From NCBI GenBank assembly GCA_019054805.1, contig JAHQIY010000006.1:4774001-4838000 (forward strand): DNA of 64,000 bases, written 5' to 3'. Origin of the DNA: Brachionus manjavacas (taxonomy: Eukaryota; Rotifera; Eurotatoria; Ploima; Brachionidae). This document shows, piece after piece, positions 47,864 through 60,303 of the stretch (within the stretch, counting starts at the first letter, position 1; every line of letters begins with the position of its first letter). Position numbers and translations under genes: made by a program. The notes below the pieces were generated by a model. That model was not told the DNA's origin, searched no databases, and saw only the letters and a list, made by a program, of their open reading frames with translations.

Positions 47864-50800
47864 ATGTCAACCAGTGGACAGATTGGAGTTGATAATTTGC
47901 AAGAGTCGGTCAAGTCTTGGATCACAAATCTCGACTCACTTGAGATCTATAATCTGGACCGATTACTTTATAAAGTGTAACTATTGTCGCCAAAAAAATT
48001 CAATTCATCATCATCTATTTAAAAAAATTTAGATCAGAAATCCCATTACAAAATATTAATTTGAACAACTTGTTTGAATTTGAAAATAGTAAGCCTATAT
48101 CGGAACTGATTGTTCGCCGTGATCCAACATCTGGTCAAATACTTGATTTCTATGAGGTTTATTAAGCAAAAAAAAATTGGAAAATAAATTTTTTGCCTTC
48201 AATTTTTTTTTTAGGATTTCAAAGATTTTACAGAAAAAGAAGACACAATTCCATGTTTATTTGACGAAAACCAGCTTGATTTAAAAGGTATAATTAAAGA
48301 CGTAGAAATGAAATAAATTTTCACAATGAAAAAGATTTACTCTATCAAATACCTTCGGTTGGTGATGGAATTGATTTTTCCCAGAAAGCTTCCCAAGTTC
48401 TTAAATCAAAAGAGGCTTTTCCAGAAAGTTCAACAATGGTAGATTTAAGCAAAGCTCTTTTTCACCAAACAATCACAGATGAGTCTCTCTTGGACATATC
48501 AAGTCAATCGTATCTAGATGAATCATACGTAAACCAGTCTTTTTTGCAAAGTGATAATGACATTACCATCTCGGAAATATTGACTGAAAATTTGGAAAGT
48601 CAAGACATCTGGACTAAAAAAGAAGAAGTTAGTCGGGCCTCATCAGGATCTTCGTCACCCTTAGTTGAAGATTTGATCTCAAAACGGAAAAACAAAAAAT
48701 ACGCCATTTTGTCAGATCTTAAGCTGGCTAAGAGTTTTGACGAAATCAAGTCAAAATTAGCACATCAGGTAGATAACAGCTTTTTTATTTTCAAATTAAT
48801 TTTCATAGTGATTTTAAATTTTTAGTGGCCGTTTGAGCTTGACATTTTTCAAAAACAAGCTGTTTATTTAATGGAAAACTCAGAAAATGTTTTTGTTGCC
48901 GCGCATACTTCAGCTGGTAAAACAGTGGTAGCTGAATATGCTATTGCCTTGTCTTTCAAGCATAAAACAAAGTATTTTTATTTTTCAAAAATTTAATTAA
49001 CAAAAAATAAAATTTTATTTTTGTTTAGAGTTATATACACATCGCCAATTAAAGCATTATCTAACCAAAAATTTCGGGAATTCAAAGCCATTTTCGACGA
49101 TGTTGGTTTGATTACTGGCGATATTCAAATAGCACCTGAGGCATCATGTTTGATCATGACCACAGAAATCCTGCGCTCTATGCTTTACAGAAGATCAGAA
49201 ACACTTCATGATCTCGAATGGGTCATATTTGACGAAGTTCATTATATGAATGATGCTCATGTGGGTTCTTAAGAAATTTTCTTTTTAAATTTTGATAAAT
49301 TCTATAAACAGAGAGGTGTAGTTTGGGAAGAAGTTTTAATTTTGCTGCCGGATCACATTAATATTGTGATGTTGAGTGCAACTATTCCGAATCATATGGA
49401 ATTTGCTGAATGGGTCGGGTAAAAAATTTTTTTTGTTAGATTCATTCAATTTAGATCTTGAAAGCTGTCAAAAATTAAGTTAACTTGTCTGGCTTGGCAT
49501 TTTTAAGTCTTAAAATTTGAAAAAATTAATAACATTGCTTGAATTTTTTTTGATAGAAAAATAAAACAGAGACACATTTATGTGATGTCGACAAAAAAAC
49601 GACCTGTACCATTGGAACACTTTTTGTACACTGGCAATAGTTCAAAAACTAGCAACGAATTTTATCTCTTGATTGATTCAAGCGAAAATTTTCTTTCCAA
49701 AAAGTAAAAATAATTGAAAAAATTGATTTTTGAATATTTTTTTTAAAACATTGATAAGTTATTTTAAGGCAGTTGATGTTAAAAACGAAAGAACCAAGTC
49801 TTCTGCAGGAAAATTTGGTCCAAAAGGGACTAAGCAAAATGTTTCAACTGCTCAGGTAAATTAAATTTTTGAAAAAAAAAAAAAAAAATTTTCTCAAATT
49901 AAAGGAGAAAAATATCTGGCTATCTTTAATTGATGCATTGAACAAAAAGCAACTACTTCCGGTTGTTATTTTCACTTTTTCTCGCAAACGTTGTGATGAC
50001 AATATTTTCCTATTGTCCAATTTGGACTTGAACACGGCAGCTGAAAAGAGCAAAATTCATTTGTTCATCAAAAACTCTCTTTCAGCCCTTAGCGAAGAGG
50101 ACAGAAACATCCCTCAAATAACACATTTATCCGAGTCATTAGCCAGAGGCATAGGTGTGCATCATAGTGGAATATTGCCAATAATGAAGGAAATAATTGA
50201 GCTCTTGTTTCAAACTAGTCTGATAAAGGTACTTTTTGCAACAGAAACGTTTGCCATGGGCATCAACATGCCTGCTAGAACAGTCATATTCGATTCTATT
50301 CGAAAACATGATGGAACAAAGTATCGTAGTTTACAGGCAAGTGAATACATTCAAATGGCTGGTAGAGCCGGAAGACGTGGCTTGGATGCCACTGGTACTG
50401 TTATAGTCCTGTGCAAAAATGAAATACCTGATATCAAAGACCTACAAGATATCATGAAAGGAAAACCCTCTCAACTTGAATCCAAATTCAGAATAACCTA
50501 CTCAATGATTTTGTCTCTTTTGAGAAAAAAAGACATGCGAATTCAGGATTTTATGAGGCGTAGTTTTTCTGAGCACAAAATGACAGACACGGCTGAAAAT
50601 CCGGCAGTTTATGAGGCAGCAAATATTTATTTAAATGAAAAATTGGAGTACTTTAAACAAAAATGTCACAATGAGTCAAGTATTGAAACGTGTGCGTATT
50701 GCAGTGAGGATAAGATGAATCACTATTATCAGCTCTGTGCCGAATACTCTCTAACACACAAGGAATTTTTTGATAAACTGCATGCAAAAGGTCTAATATT

Positions 50801-53800
50801 TAAAACTTTGGTGCAAGGTAGAGTGGTTTTTGTCCGATCAATGCACAAATCGGATCCTAGGGAGAAAAAAATTGTCTACAAACTGGCTCCGGTGATTCTA
50901 GTGGAAGCGTTTAGCCGAGATGTAAATTCAGCATTGGCTTTGAGTCTTGATGAAGTTGGTGTTTTAAAAAGTGGAGATGATGACTTATGGGAAGAGGACG
51001 ACTCAATTACTAATAAAATGACTTCATTTTATGACAAAACAAATCCGCAATATGAGCATTTGATAGAAAAACTGAAAAGCTTCAAGACTAATGAAATTCA
51101 AATTCCTCTAGTTCTAAAATTTCTAGAAACCTATAAAAATATCAAAAATGCCACGCTAATCAAAATTAAATATGCCGACATTCAATTAATTTCATCCAAA
51201 TTAGTAGTCAAAAATTCCCAATTCAATTTTGATTTTTCGTTTGTCAGTCTTTTAGATCAGTTTAATGAGTTTAACTTTACACAACGAAATATCAAATTTG
51301 TACAGTAAGTTTTTCACAATATTTTTTTTTCTTTTAGAAATTAAAAATTAAAAATATCACAGTCTTGTTAAATAAGTTAAATACCAGTTATAGAAATGCT
51401 TCTATTAAAAGGGTTTCTGATAAAAATCAGTTTTGAAATTAGAATCATGAAAAATTTCATTTTTTATTAACTTTTCGAAGCCAATGAGTCTTTTAAAACT
51501 AGTTTAGAAAATGATTAAAATAATTTTTCTCATTTGAATTAAATTATTGAAATTTCATAAATATTCTTATAATTTTATGAATTTTTTCTACAAACTATGT
51601 TAACTCTAGCCAGCTTTAAAACACATTAAAATAATATAAGCAAAAAAATAAATGAACATTAAAAGCAGACACTAAAAAAGTAATTTTTAAGAGCCTGAAT
51701 TCTTTAAAGGTTATTCTAAACTACTTCGGTAATTACAAATACTTTGCTAGATAAATAATAAAACATACCATTACCGACATTACATACCTAAATTCGAACA
51801 TGCCTTAGGCATTCAACTAGTCGCTTTAGTATTCAATTCAAATATATTTATTATTATTATTTATTTATTTAAAGAAAGACGCCTTGAAGGCGATCAAAAA
51901 AAAATATTTTCAAAAGCTATTTTATCACAAAATTTTAAAACTTCCTGTAAATTGAATTTTTTAGATTGATTTTGGGAATATACTTCATTATTTCATTTGA
52001 TTAATTATCTGTAAGTCAGCAATTATACTCCTGTGGTAACCTGAAAATTTTAAATTGTAAATGCAAAATATTTAGAAAATAAAAAAAATTTTATAATAAG
52101 ATTTTCAAATACGATTTTAATACAAAAGAAAATATATTGAATTTGAATGAAAAAACAATTTTGATTTATTAATATTAAATTGATGATTATTTATAAATTA
52201 ATTTAGCAAATTTTGAAAATGACAATTGCTTTTAAGTATAAATTTCAATTATTTTTTTCACTTTGGTGAATAGGTTTCTGATAGATTTAATGAACTCTGA
52301 TTAAGAGAAATCATTTAATTTTAAAAAGTAAAAATACAGCGATTATTTTTTAAAAAAATTTTTTTAATTTTCTACTATTTTTGGTCTTCTAGTTTACAAC
52401 CCTTCAAATTATTTTATGACACTTCTATTTATAAAAATCTTCTATTTATCAAAAACAAAAATAGAAACAAAAATTGAAGATAAATTTTTATTTATCTTAA
52501 ATAGTCTACTTATTTATGTAACTGTTTAGTTTCAAGAAATGTTAAATGTAAAAATTAATTGAATATCATTGAAAGGAAGTTATCTGATATAAGTTTTTTT
52601 TTCTAAATTAAATTTTAAATGACTTATAACAAAATGAAATTGCCAAAAAGGTTGAATAAATGAAGATCATCAAAAGTATAATTTTAAAAAATAATGAATT
52701 GATTATAAAACAGAGTTGGTTGACAATCAGTTTTTGTTCTCCGATATAACAAAAATAGATGAAAAGAAATTTAAAAAGACTTTTATTTTTTTTTAGGCAA
52801 AAATTTTTTTCATATTTAAGCATAAAACAGAATTTTTTTTCGAAACTAAAATTATAAAAAAAATAAAAATAAAATCTTAGAATTTTCATTTTTTTTATTT
52901 TTTGTTCTCTCAGATATTAAGTTTAAAAAATTTGTCACAAAAACTTTCTAAATCAATTATTTACTTAAAACTATTTTGTAAAATAGATTTTTTTTACAAT
53001 CTTGATATTAAAAGACACATTTAAAAAATTATCTGAAAAGGAAATAAAAAAACTATTAAGAATAATTCTTTAAACAATTTCCCCAGTTTTTCAGTAGAGA
53101 AGATTTTTAATTAATTTTTTTCAAGAGAACTCAACAAGGAATTATCAATGAGTACTTCTTTTGTTAATTTGGCTTCGGAGCTTATTCGCTTCACTGAATC
53201 ATATACAGCAACGTGTCTTAAGAGTGAAAACGATTCGTTGCTTTCAACCAATTTGATAATCGACTTTACCAAAGATTTGAAAATCCAAGATATTCAATTT
53301 GTAGAAGTTTTTGACAACTACAAAAGAACGGTCAATAATTTGAACAACTTCAATTGTTTGGACTGTCCAAAATTTTCAGAACATGTAAATAAAGAATTTT
53401 ATAAAAAAAAATTGTTATTTGTAAATTTAAGTTTGATCAAATTTTGGTAGAAAACTCAATTCAAGATCGCATAAATTATGTGGTCGATGTGATAAGTGGA
53501 AATAGTTTACTTCTGGTCTCAGAATATAGATATCGAATTGAAGTCTTAAAAAAACTTCGTTTAATTGATGAAAGAAATTTTGTGCTTTTAAAAGGTAAAG
53601 TTGCTTTAGAAATCAGTATGGCCGAGCTTTTGATCACTGAATTAATCATTGAAAATGTGTTCTCTCAAATGCAACCATGCGAAATTGTGTCTCTCTTATC
53701 AGCTATTGTCTACCAGCAAAAATCTTCCCAAGACGATGAGAATTACTTAAAAACCAGCTTTAACAACGCTGCTTTAGATCAAGGAAGAGATAAAATGTAC

Positions 53801-54133
53801 GAAATTGCAGTTCATTTAAACAAAGTTCAAGCAGAATGTCAATTGCAAGTTGGTAACGAAGATGACTATGTGGAACAGTTAAATTTTGGTTTAGTTCCTG
53901 TTGTTTATGAGTGGAGCAGAGGTGTTTCATTCAGCAAAATTAAAACTTTAACAGATACACAAGAAGGAATAATTGTAAAGACCATTCAGCGTTTGGATGA
54001 ATTGTGTAATAATTTAAAGAATGCAGCTAAGATTATTGGAGACACTGTCTTAGAGTCCAAAATAGAGCAATGTTCAGTTTTAATTAGAAGAGATATTGTT
54101 TTTGCTGCCTCTCTATATGTTAAAAACCAATAA
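47864..54133 (+). CDS. SKIV2L: SKI2-type superkiller RNA helicase (SKIV2L homologue)
   Basis: SKI2 unwinds RNA and feeds it to the cytoplasmic exosome as part of the SKI complex. Twelve exons (47864-47976, 48033-48156, 48215-48287, 48335-48768, 48826-48971, 49029-49260, 49312-49418, 49557-49703, 49759-49855, 49905-51304, 53126-53384, 53432-54133) join to 1277 residues; human is 1246. Motifs: Walker A AHTSAGKT (about 274-281), DEVH (365-368), SAT in [17 protein letters not shown], the family-specific [24 protein letters not shown], and [12 protein letters not shown] (about 641). The C-terminal DSHCT domain has [35 protein letters not shown] and the end [15 protein letters not shown]. Most introns are about 45-60 bp; the one at 51305-53125 is 1.8 kb and begins at an apparent TAA that is really the donor CA|GTAAGT. 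The N-terminal region (residues 1-245) is acidic and divergent. Confidence 0.95.
51838..51900 (-). repeat. 3' tail of a LINE/SINE in SKI2 intron 10
   Basis: On the minus strand, a GCCTTCAAGGC hairpin (51880-51892) is followed by TTTCTTTAAATAAATAAATA and an (AAT)n run to about 51845. Hairpin plus short-repeat tail is typical of a non-LTR 3' end; the body is not recognisable. Confidence 0.45.
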
Positions 54134-55557
54134 TTTTTTATTTTATACTTTTTAATAAATATTTTCTTCCATCTCATTAAACTAATTTATTGATTGTATG
54201 GATTCGTTTTATGGCAATGTATTGAAAAAAATTTAAGAAAACGACTAATTTATAGATTAATTTTAAAAATTCAATTTTATAATTTTTTGTTAAATAATTC
54301 AATATAAAAAATTATTAAAAATTTAAAATAAAACATAAACATTATAATAAATTAAATTAAATAAATTAATTCAATGTGTCAAGTCTGGAAAATCACGGTC
54401 CGCATTTATTGGATATACCTGCATGGATTGGTCTTGGTCAAGGAAGACAGGGCGAAGGTTCTAAGAAAATCGACGACAATCGCGCTCTTTAGTAGCGTTA
54501 GTAATACAAAAATTTTGTTCTAAATTCTACTTTTAGAGTAATATTTTATTTTTTATTTTTTATCTTTTTTTTATAAATAAGTTTGGGTTTTACCCAGGAC
54601 TGTTCCGAACGGTCGTTTTGACCTTCTTTTCAGTCCCCATATTTTACAAAAAAAATGTTTAATTTATAAATTTTTTCTTATTTTCCTAATAATAAATAAT
54701 TACAAAAGAGATAAAACGATTTTGTTTTTGATAATTTTTAAAGTAGAAAAAATTATTAAAATAAAAGAATTAACAAATATCAAAATAGAAGAGAGTTTTT
54801 TTATTATGTTTATCTTGGTAAACTTGCTTGTTTTGTATTTCTATTATATCATCGTATGGTGTTTTAAAACGTTTTGAGTTGTTGTAGTCATTATTCTTAT
54901 ATATTTCGATTTCTTTTTGAATAAAATTAGAGTAATATTGATTATAGAGAGTAATAATTGATAAGGTTGAGTTGAAAATTTGGGAAAATTATATTCATAT
55001 GAAAAAAAATAGAAAGCGAAAACAATTTTAAGAAAGAATGATACAAATAATAACTTTATAAGTCCTTTATAAAATTTTGTTGGCTACTTCTGCTTGGTAG
55101 AATTAGTGTCAACTAGTAATCGGTTTTGATATCTGTTCTAGACCCGGAAAAGTAGTATCTGTTCCTACTTACATATGGTGAGAGGGAGGCATATTTCGTT
55201 CTGCGAATGGTGCTGGTTATTCACCCTAGCGCAGCTGTTGGAGGTCCTATTATGACGCTAAGTCTGTAACCTGTGTTGAAATTTGAGAGAAGCGAAAGTA
55301 TTTCTGTTATGCTGTATATTGTATTTCAGAACAAACTTTAGACATGAATGAGAGATGATGGTGTTCCATTTGTTAGGCTTGTTACATATTTCCTTAGTGA
55401 TGGATGTATATTGTATATTAATCGGGAGGTTGTTATTTCTTGTTATTCACAAATTTTTTTTACAAACAATTTTTAATGATTAACCAAAAAGTTTTGATTT
55501 CAATATTCCATCTTTAAAATAAAAAAAATTTATAATTTAAATTAAATACTGTAAACT
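54134..55557. other. Spacer with repeat-like islands
   Basis: AT-rich sequence interrupted by islands of higher GC: 54375-54500, 54585-54645 and 55125-55440. Their texture suggests eroded transposon sequence, but none gives a readable domain. Confidence 0.4.
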
Positions 55558-56150
55558 CGTGTTAACGACTCTAAGAGTAAAGTCTAAATCCAACCTTTTT
55601 TCTTTTAGATTCGTTCCAACAACAACAACGTTCCTATGTTCTAACAATTAAAATTTAATTAGCTAGAAAATACCCTGAATATGGGATATTTTCCAAAAAT
55701 TAGGCCCAAATTTTACTTTTACTTTGAGAAAAAAATGGTCTTTACTCTCACAAAAAAAATTAAAAAAAGTGAAGAGTTAATTAAGAAGCAGAAAATAAGT
55801 CAATTAGGCTTTTTTCTATTTTTGAACTTAACTCTAATAGCATTTTGTAAGAAATTGAAGGTAAAATTTAAGAGTTTATCTATAATTTTATTCTATGCCA
55901 AACAATAATTGGATTTGAGTTAAAGTTAAAGAGATGAAATTTTAACTTTAATTCGGTCTGATAATTTTTCCATTTTCATCACGTGGAAGCTTTTTTCTTC
56001 CTCTCTTCTTTGGTACTGTTCTGTCTTTTTATCTGTATCAGGGTATTTTCTAGCTAATTAAATTTTAACTGTTAGAACATAGGAACGATGAAATTGACTC
56101 TAAAAGAAAAAAGGTTGGATTTGGACTTTACTCTTAAAGTCGTTAACACG
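55558..56150. mobile_element. MITE-like element with ~115-bp terminal inverted repeats
   Basis: 55558-55677 and 56038-56150 are inverted copies. Both start CGTGTTAACGACT and contain AACCTTTTTTCTTTTAGA, CGTTCCTATGTTCTAACA and AATTAGCTAGAAAATACCCT. They enclose a 360-bp AT-rich middle with no transposase. A gap in the left arm (CAACAACAACGTTCC) marks divergence. No target duplication was recognised at the ends, so the superfamily is open. Confidence 0.85.
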
Positions 56151-56799
56151 TTTATATTTAAAATTTCGAAATTAACATTTAAAAAAATACATTATTTAAA
56201 AAAAAGACTTTATACGTACTTTATACTTAAAATTTTATACTTCAAAATAACTTCCAATTCGATAAACTCTGTCTTTCTTGTTTCTTATTTAAAATCTGGT
56301 TTATACTATATAAAAAAGCAATACTTGCTTACAAATTTTAGATAAGTTTTTAATTGAGTCATGCATTCGAAGAGTTTGAAAATTTTATATTTCTTTAAAA
56401 CCTAATTTAATTAATTGTTAATTTAAAGAATAATTACAACGTCAATATATAAAACTATTTTGAACTCTTTTAAATGATTGTAATTAAATATCTTAAGGAA
56501 TAAAGAATATAACAATTTGTATCCGAAGTATTCAATTTTTTTGATTACTTAGCTTTTTACTTGATATTTTAAATTTGATCTAAAAAAATAATTTTAAATG
56601 ATTTTTTATTTTTTATTTTAAATATTTTTTTTTTAATTTAAAATTTAATTCATAAAAAATCTAAGAAATTTAATTTAATTTTAATTTAGTTTGATTAAAA
56701 AATATTGCTTGGTTTCTAAAACTTCAAAATTCAAATTATTTCTATTGTTTACGAATTTAATAATTTTAGACTAGATCATACTTGCTAAATACTAATTAA
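56151..56799. other. AT-rich spacer
   Basis: About 650 bp before the next gene; no feature beyond homopolymer runs. Confidence 0.5.
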
Positions 56800-58416
56800 A
56801 TGTCAACTACAAATTCGAGCGACTCCTCGTCGGAAGATTCTTATTCTAGAGAAAGACAACGCAAAGTAAAAGAACGCTCAATTTTGCGAAACAGTAAGAA
56901 ATTAAGAAAAAATGAAGAAAAGATAATCAAAATTCGAGTAGACATCATGTGTCCCAATCTCAAAAATTATTTTGATCAGATTGATAAAGGCCTTAACTTG
57001 AGAAAAATTTTCATTGAAATAGACAGAAGCGATACGAACTCAACAAAAAATTATTCTGAAGAGGATTCTGATGAAAAACCATCCATTAATCATAATTTTA
57101 ACCACATGCCGAATTATTCTCTAAATCCAACAATTCCTAGATCCAAAACTGATTTAAATTTTATTCAAATTGGAGGCAATGATTTAAGCATACGACGCTC
57201 TTCGCTTCAGCACAACTCATACTCAGCTCTTCTAAAATATCCAAAAGAACTTCTTCCTTGGCAAAAGTTCCTTTTCCAATCAAAACGAATCATAAGATAC
57301 AACTCTTTTACAGGCAACGTGATAGAAAAGAGTGGAGATTCAGTAACAGAGATTGTTTACTATGAGCACGAGGCTTATTCTGATCAAAAGACTCAGAATC
57401 TTATCCAGGCTCAAACATTGACCAACTCCAAATTAAGTATAGGTATTTCACGCGATCCTGAAAGCATAGCCACTATGAAAGAAAAGTTCTCAGAAAATCA
57501 ACGCTTGGCAAAATCAAAAAAGCTTATTTTTGATTTTAACAAAATGGATGAAATAGATAAAATTCAAAATCCAAGTACATTTTTTACTTATTTTAGGTAT
57601 CCATACGCAAAAATATGTGAATTAGACTACAGTAGCTTGATGTTAAATGATATTACTCCAAATTATTCATCTAGACCAAGTCAGTTTGAGCTTTCAAATG
57701 GCAATTCGAAGGGTGAAATTGGCGTTAATCTATGGGAAAATACAAGATACGAAAGTTTCCATACCTATCGTCCCTTGTACATGCAATTTAAAGATTCAGA
57801 AATGAGCAACGATGAAATCATAGATTTTATTAGCCAAAATTTAATTTTAGAAATGGCACAAATGAATCAAGATTTGATAAATTATATAAATTTGAAATTT
57901 CCATTGGACTTTTTGTTTTATAATGCAGGCAAGAAAAGTCCTTCGACCAAAGATTTAACCATTGAAACAGAAGAACCTGAATTCTATTTGCTTGCTTACC
58001 AGGTCCTTGATGAAAAATTCGAATCTCTTGAGAATGAATTAATTGAATTAGTTAAAATAAATTATTCCACTTTGTACGGAACTGATGCCAGATCCATCAA
58101 AAAAGCTATTTACTCTGCGATTGGTGATCAAGCAGAATCTTATAGTTGTAACTTTTTCCGTATATGGAATTATGTAATTTTGATAAAACAACCTCGCATT
58201 AACTTGGATCTTTTGCTGAAAAATAAGATTTTAATGAAAGATTTTGAACTGATCAAAGATGCTGATTTAAGTGATGATTCAGAGATTAGAATCACCAAAT
58301 TGTATTTTCAGTCTCCTAGTTATAACAATATTGGCGGTCAAATACCAAGCGGAGGGTTAGAACATCAATCAGATATAAATTTTGAAGAAGAAGAAAATTT
58401 CGCTCAAAATGAATAG
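56800..58416 (+). CDS. Intronless protein of unknown function (538 aa)
   Basis: A single open frame of 538 codons with normal amino-acid usage, clearly protein-coding in an AT-rich setting. I recognise no domain. The N-terminus is Ser/Arg/Lys-rich (SSDSSSEDSYSRERQRKVKE, a likely disordered, phosphorylatable segment). The middle has folded-looking stretches (KYPKELLPWQKFLFQ, FTYFRYPYAKICELDYSSLM, LILEMAQMNQDLINYINLKF). The C-terminal half is mixed helical with an acidic end (NFEEEENFAQNE). There is no signal peptide or membrane helix and no Cys/His cluster. The start at 56800 is the first ATG after stops. It could be a lineage-specific nuclear or cytoplasmic protein. Confidence 0.7.
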   Translation: MSTTNSSDSSSEDSYSRERQRKVKERSILRNSKKLRKNEEKIIKIRVDIMCPNLKNYFDQIDKGLNLRKIFIEIDRSDTNSTKNYSEEDSDEKPSINHNFNHMPNYSLNPTIPRSKTDLNFIQIGGNDLSIRRSSLQHNSYSALLKYPKELLPWQKFLFQSKRIIRYNSFTGNVIEKSGDSVTEIVYYEHEAYSDQKTQNLIQAQTLTNSKLSIGISRDPESIATMKEKFSENQRLAKSKKLIFDFNKMDEIDKIQNPSTFFTYFRYPYAKICELDYSSLMLNDITPNYSSRPSQFELSNGNSKGEIGVNLWENTRYESFHTYRPLYMQFKDSEMSNDEIIDFISQNLILEMAQMNQDLINYINLKFPLDFLFYNAGKKSPSTKDLTIETEEPEFYLLAYQVLDEKFESLENELIELVKINYSTLYGTDARSIKKAIYSAIGDQAESYSCNFFRIWNYVILIKQPRINLDLLLKNKILMKDFELIKDADLSDDSEIRITKLYFQSPSYNNIGGQIPSGGLEHQSDINFEEEENFAQNE

Positions 58417-58890
58417 AACATTATACTAGGATTGTTAATTCAAAATTTTTCATTTATTTTAAATCAAATAATAAAAATTAAAATATATTATTTTTACTTT
58501 TTTTAATTTTTTTATGCTCAATAACAGAACAAAGTTAGCTTTAAAAGATAAAAATAAAAATTTCGGATTTATTTGATTAGTGAGACCTATATTTCTTCAA
58601 GAGTGAAATAATTTAAATTAAGTATTGAATGAAATAAGCCAAGTCATTTTTGTAATGCTTTGATTTTTTAAATGATTTTGTTATCGATTTCGAAAGTTTA
58701 CTTGCAACAATCCAATTCTTCATTTAAAATGTATGAATCAAGCCACGTACCTTCATATTGATTCAAATTTCAAATTCGGTCGATTACTCGATGATGATGA
58801 TAATATTTTTTTCGTAATACTTTGTTAAAATTTAATATTTTTTTTCGTATTCCTTCGGAAATTATTCTTTCTGACGAATATTTATCAATT
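58417..58890. other. AT-rich spacer
   Basis: About 470 bp; the 3' end of the upstream gene, and otherwise nothing recognised. Confidence 0.5.
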
Positions 58891-60303
58891 ATATAAAGAA
58901 AGAAAATAATACCAGAGGACTGGTCAAAAGGCCTAATAGTCAGGCTCCCAAAGTAAGGTAACAAAATGATATGTGACAATTGGCGAGGAATAACACTGCT
59001 ACCAATAGCAAGCAAGGCGTTCTGCAGTATAATACTGGAACGAATCAGGAATTCTTTGGATGTTATACTTAGAGAAGAACAAGCAGGTTTTAGACGAGGT
59101 AGAGGATGCATAGACCAGATATTTACACTTAGGAACATCATAGAACAAAGTCTGGAATGGAATAGCCCCCTGTATCTTAACTTCATTGACTTCAAGAAAG
59201 CCTTAGATAGCATACACAGAGAAACCTTGTGGGCTATATTAAGATCTTATGGCCTACCACAGAAGATAGTTAACTTGATAAAACTCTTCTACGAGAATTT
59301 CGAGTGTAACGTGATTCTCGAAAAAGAAAAATCTGAGAGTTTCAAAGTGTGTACAGGAGTCAGACAAGGGTGCGTTCTCTCTCCGACACTATTTCTAATA
59401 TTGATTGACTATGTCATGAAGATAACTACTGTTAGTGCGAGAGGTATTCAATGGGGATTAACTGCAAAACTTGAAGACTTAGACTTTGCGGATGATCTGG
59501 TGCTAATATCTAATACAGAAGCACATATGCATATGAAGACGCAAGACTTGGCGAACAACGCTAAACCAACTGGACTCGAAATAAATGGAGCCAAAACGAA
59601 AGTTATGTGCATAAACACCAAATTGGATACCCCGATCATCATCGATGGTTCACAAATCGAGTGTGTAAATGAATTCACATACCTAGGTAGCACTATCAGC
59701 ACAACGTTGGGAACACACAGAGACATTAAGAATAGACTTGCTAAAGCAAAGAGTGTCTTTGCTAGACTTCGACCAGCATGGAAATCAAAAAGCTATAGCA
59801 AGGAAACAAAGCTTAAACTATACAACAGTGTAGTAAAAGCAACATTGATGTACGGAAGTGAATGTTGGGGGATGAGTGAATCTGGCAGGAAAAGCCTTAA
59901 CAGCTTCCACACGGGAAGCCTGCGGAGGATTCTCGGGATACACTGGTCTGAGACATTGTCAAATGCTGACCTATACAGAAGAACAAATTCAGAGCCATTA
60001 AGTCAATGCATTAAGAACAAAAGACTGCGATGGCTTGGGCATGTACTTAGAATGAAAGAAACACGGATACCAAAAAGGGCCCTCCAATGGACACCTCAAG
60101 GGCGACGTAAGGTAGGACGACCAGCAGTAACATGGAGGTCAACAATCACGAAAGAGCTCATCGAAATGGGTTTGACATGGGGAGAAGCAAGGGTAAAGGC
60201 AAAAGATCGACTTGAGTGGAAATCAAAAGTAATGACCCTATGCTCCACAAGTAGTGAATAAGGAAAAAAAAAAATAAAAAAAAAAAATATAAAGAAAGAA
60301 AAT
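58891..60303 (+). mobile_element. 5'-truncated LINE with 17-bp target-site duplication
   Basis: A 17-bp direct repeat, ATATAAAGAAAGAAAAT, occurs at 58891-58907 and 60287-60303. Between them lies the 3' 1.38 kb of a non-LTR element: the reverse-transcriptase ORF and an A-rich tail (60262-60286) placed directly before the second repeat. This is the signature of target-primed reverse transcription with early stopping. The same family is represented at 33.3-34.4 kb. Confidence 0.9.
58909..60261 (+). pseudogene. LINE reverse transcriptase, 3' part of ORF
   Basis: The frame opens at the truncation point with IPEDWSKGLIVRLPK, hits one in-frame TAA (58954-58956 region), then continues as GNKMICDNWRGITLLPIASK without further breaks to the stop at 60261. 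Motifs: RRGRGCIDQIFTLRNIIEQS, LNFIDFKKALDSIHRE (catalytic D), GVRQGCVLSPTLFLILIDYV, the catalytic FADD in LDFADDLVLISN, and TYLGSTIS. The C-terminal end has RRILGIHWSETLSNADLYRR and RLRWLGHVLRMKETRIPKRA, the ending common in RTE/BovB-like and related elements. The upstream endonuclease is missing through truncation. A single stop in 450 codons indicates a young copy. Confidence 0.9.

Noticed and set aside
55681-55908. 75-codon frame inside the MITE centre
   Set aside because: Lys/Phe-rich composition expected of AT-rich random sequence; no transposase motif.
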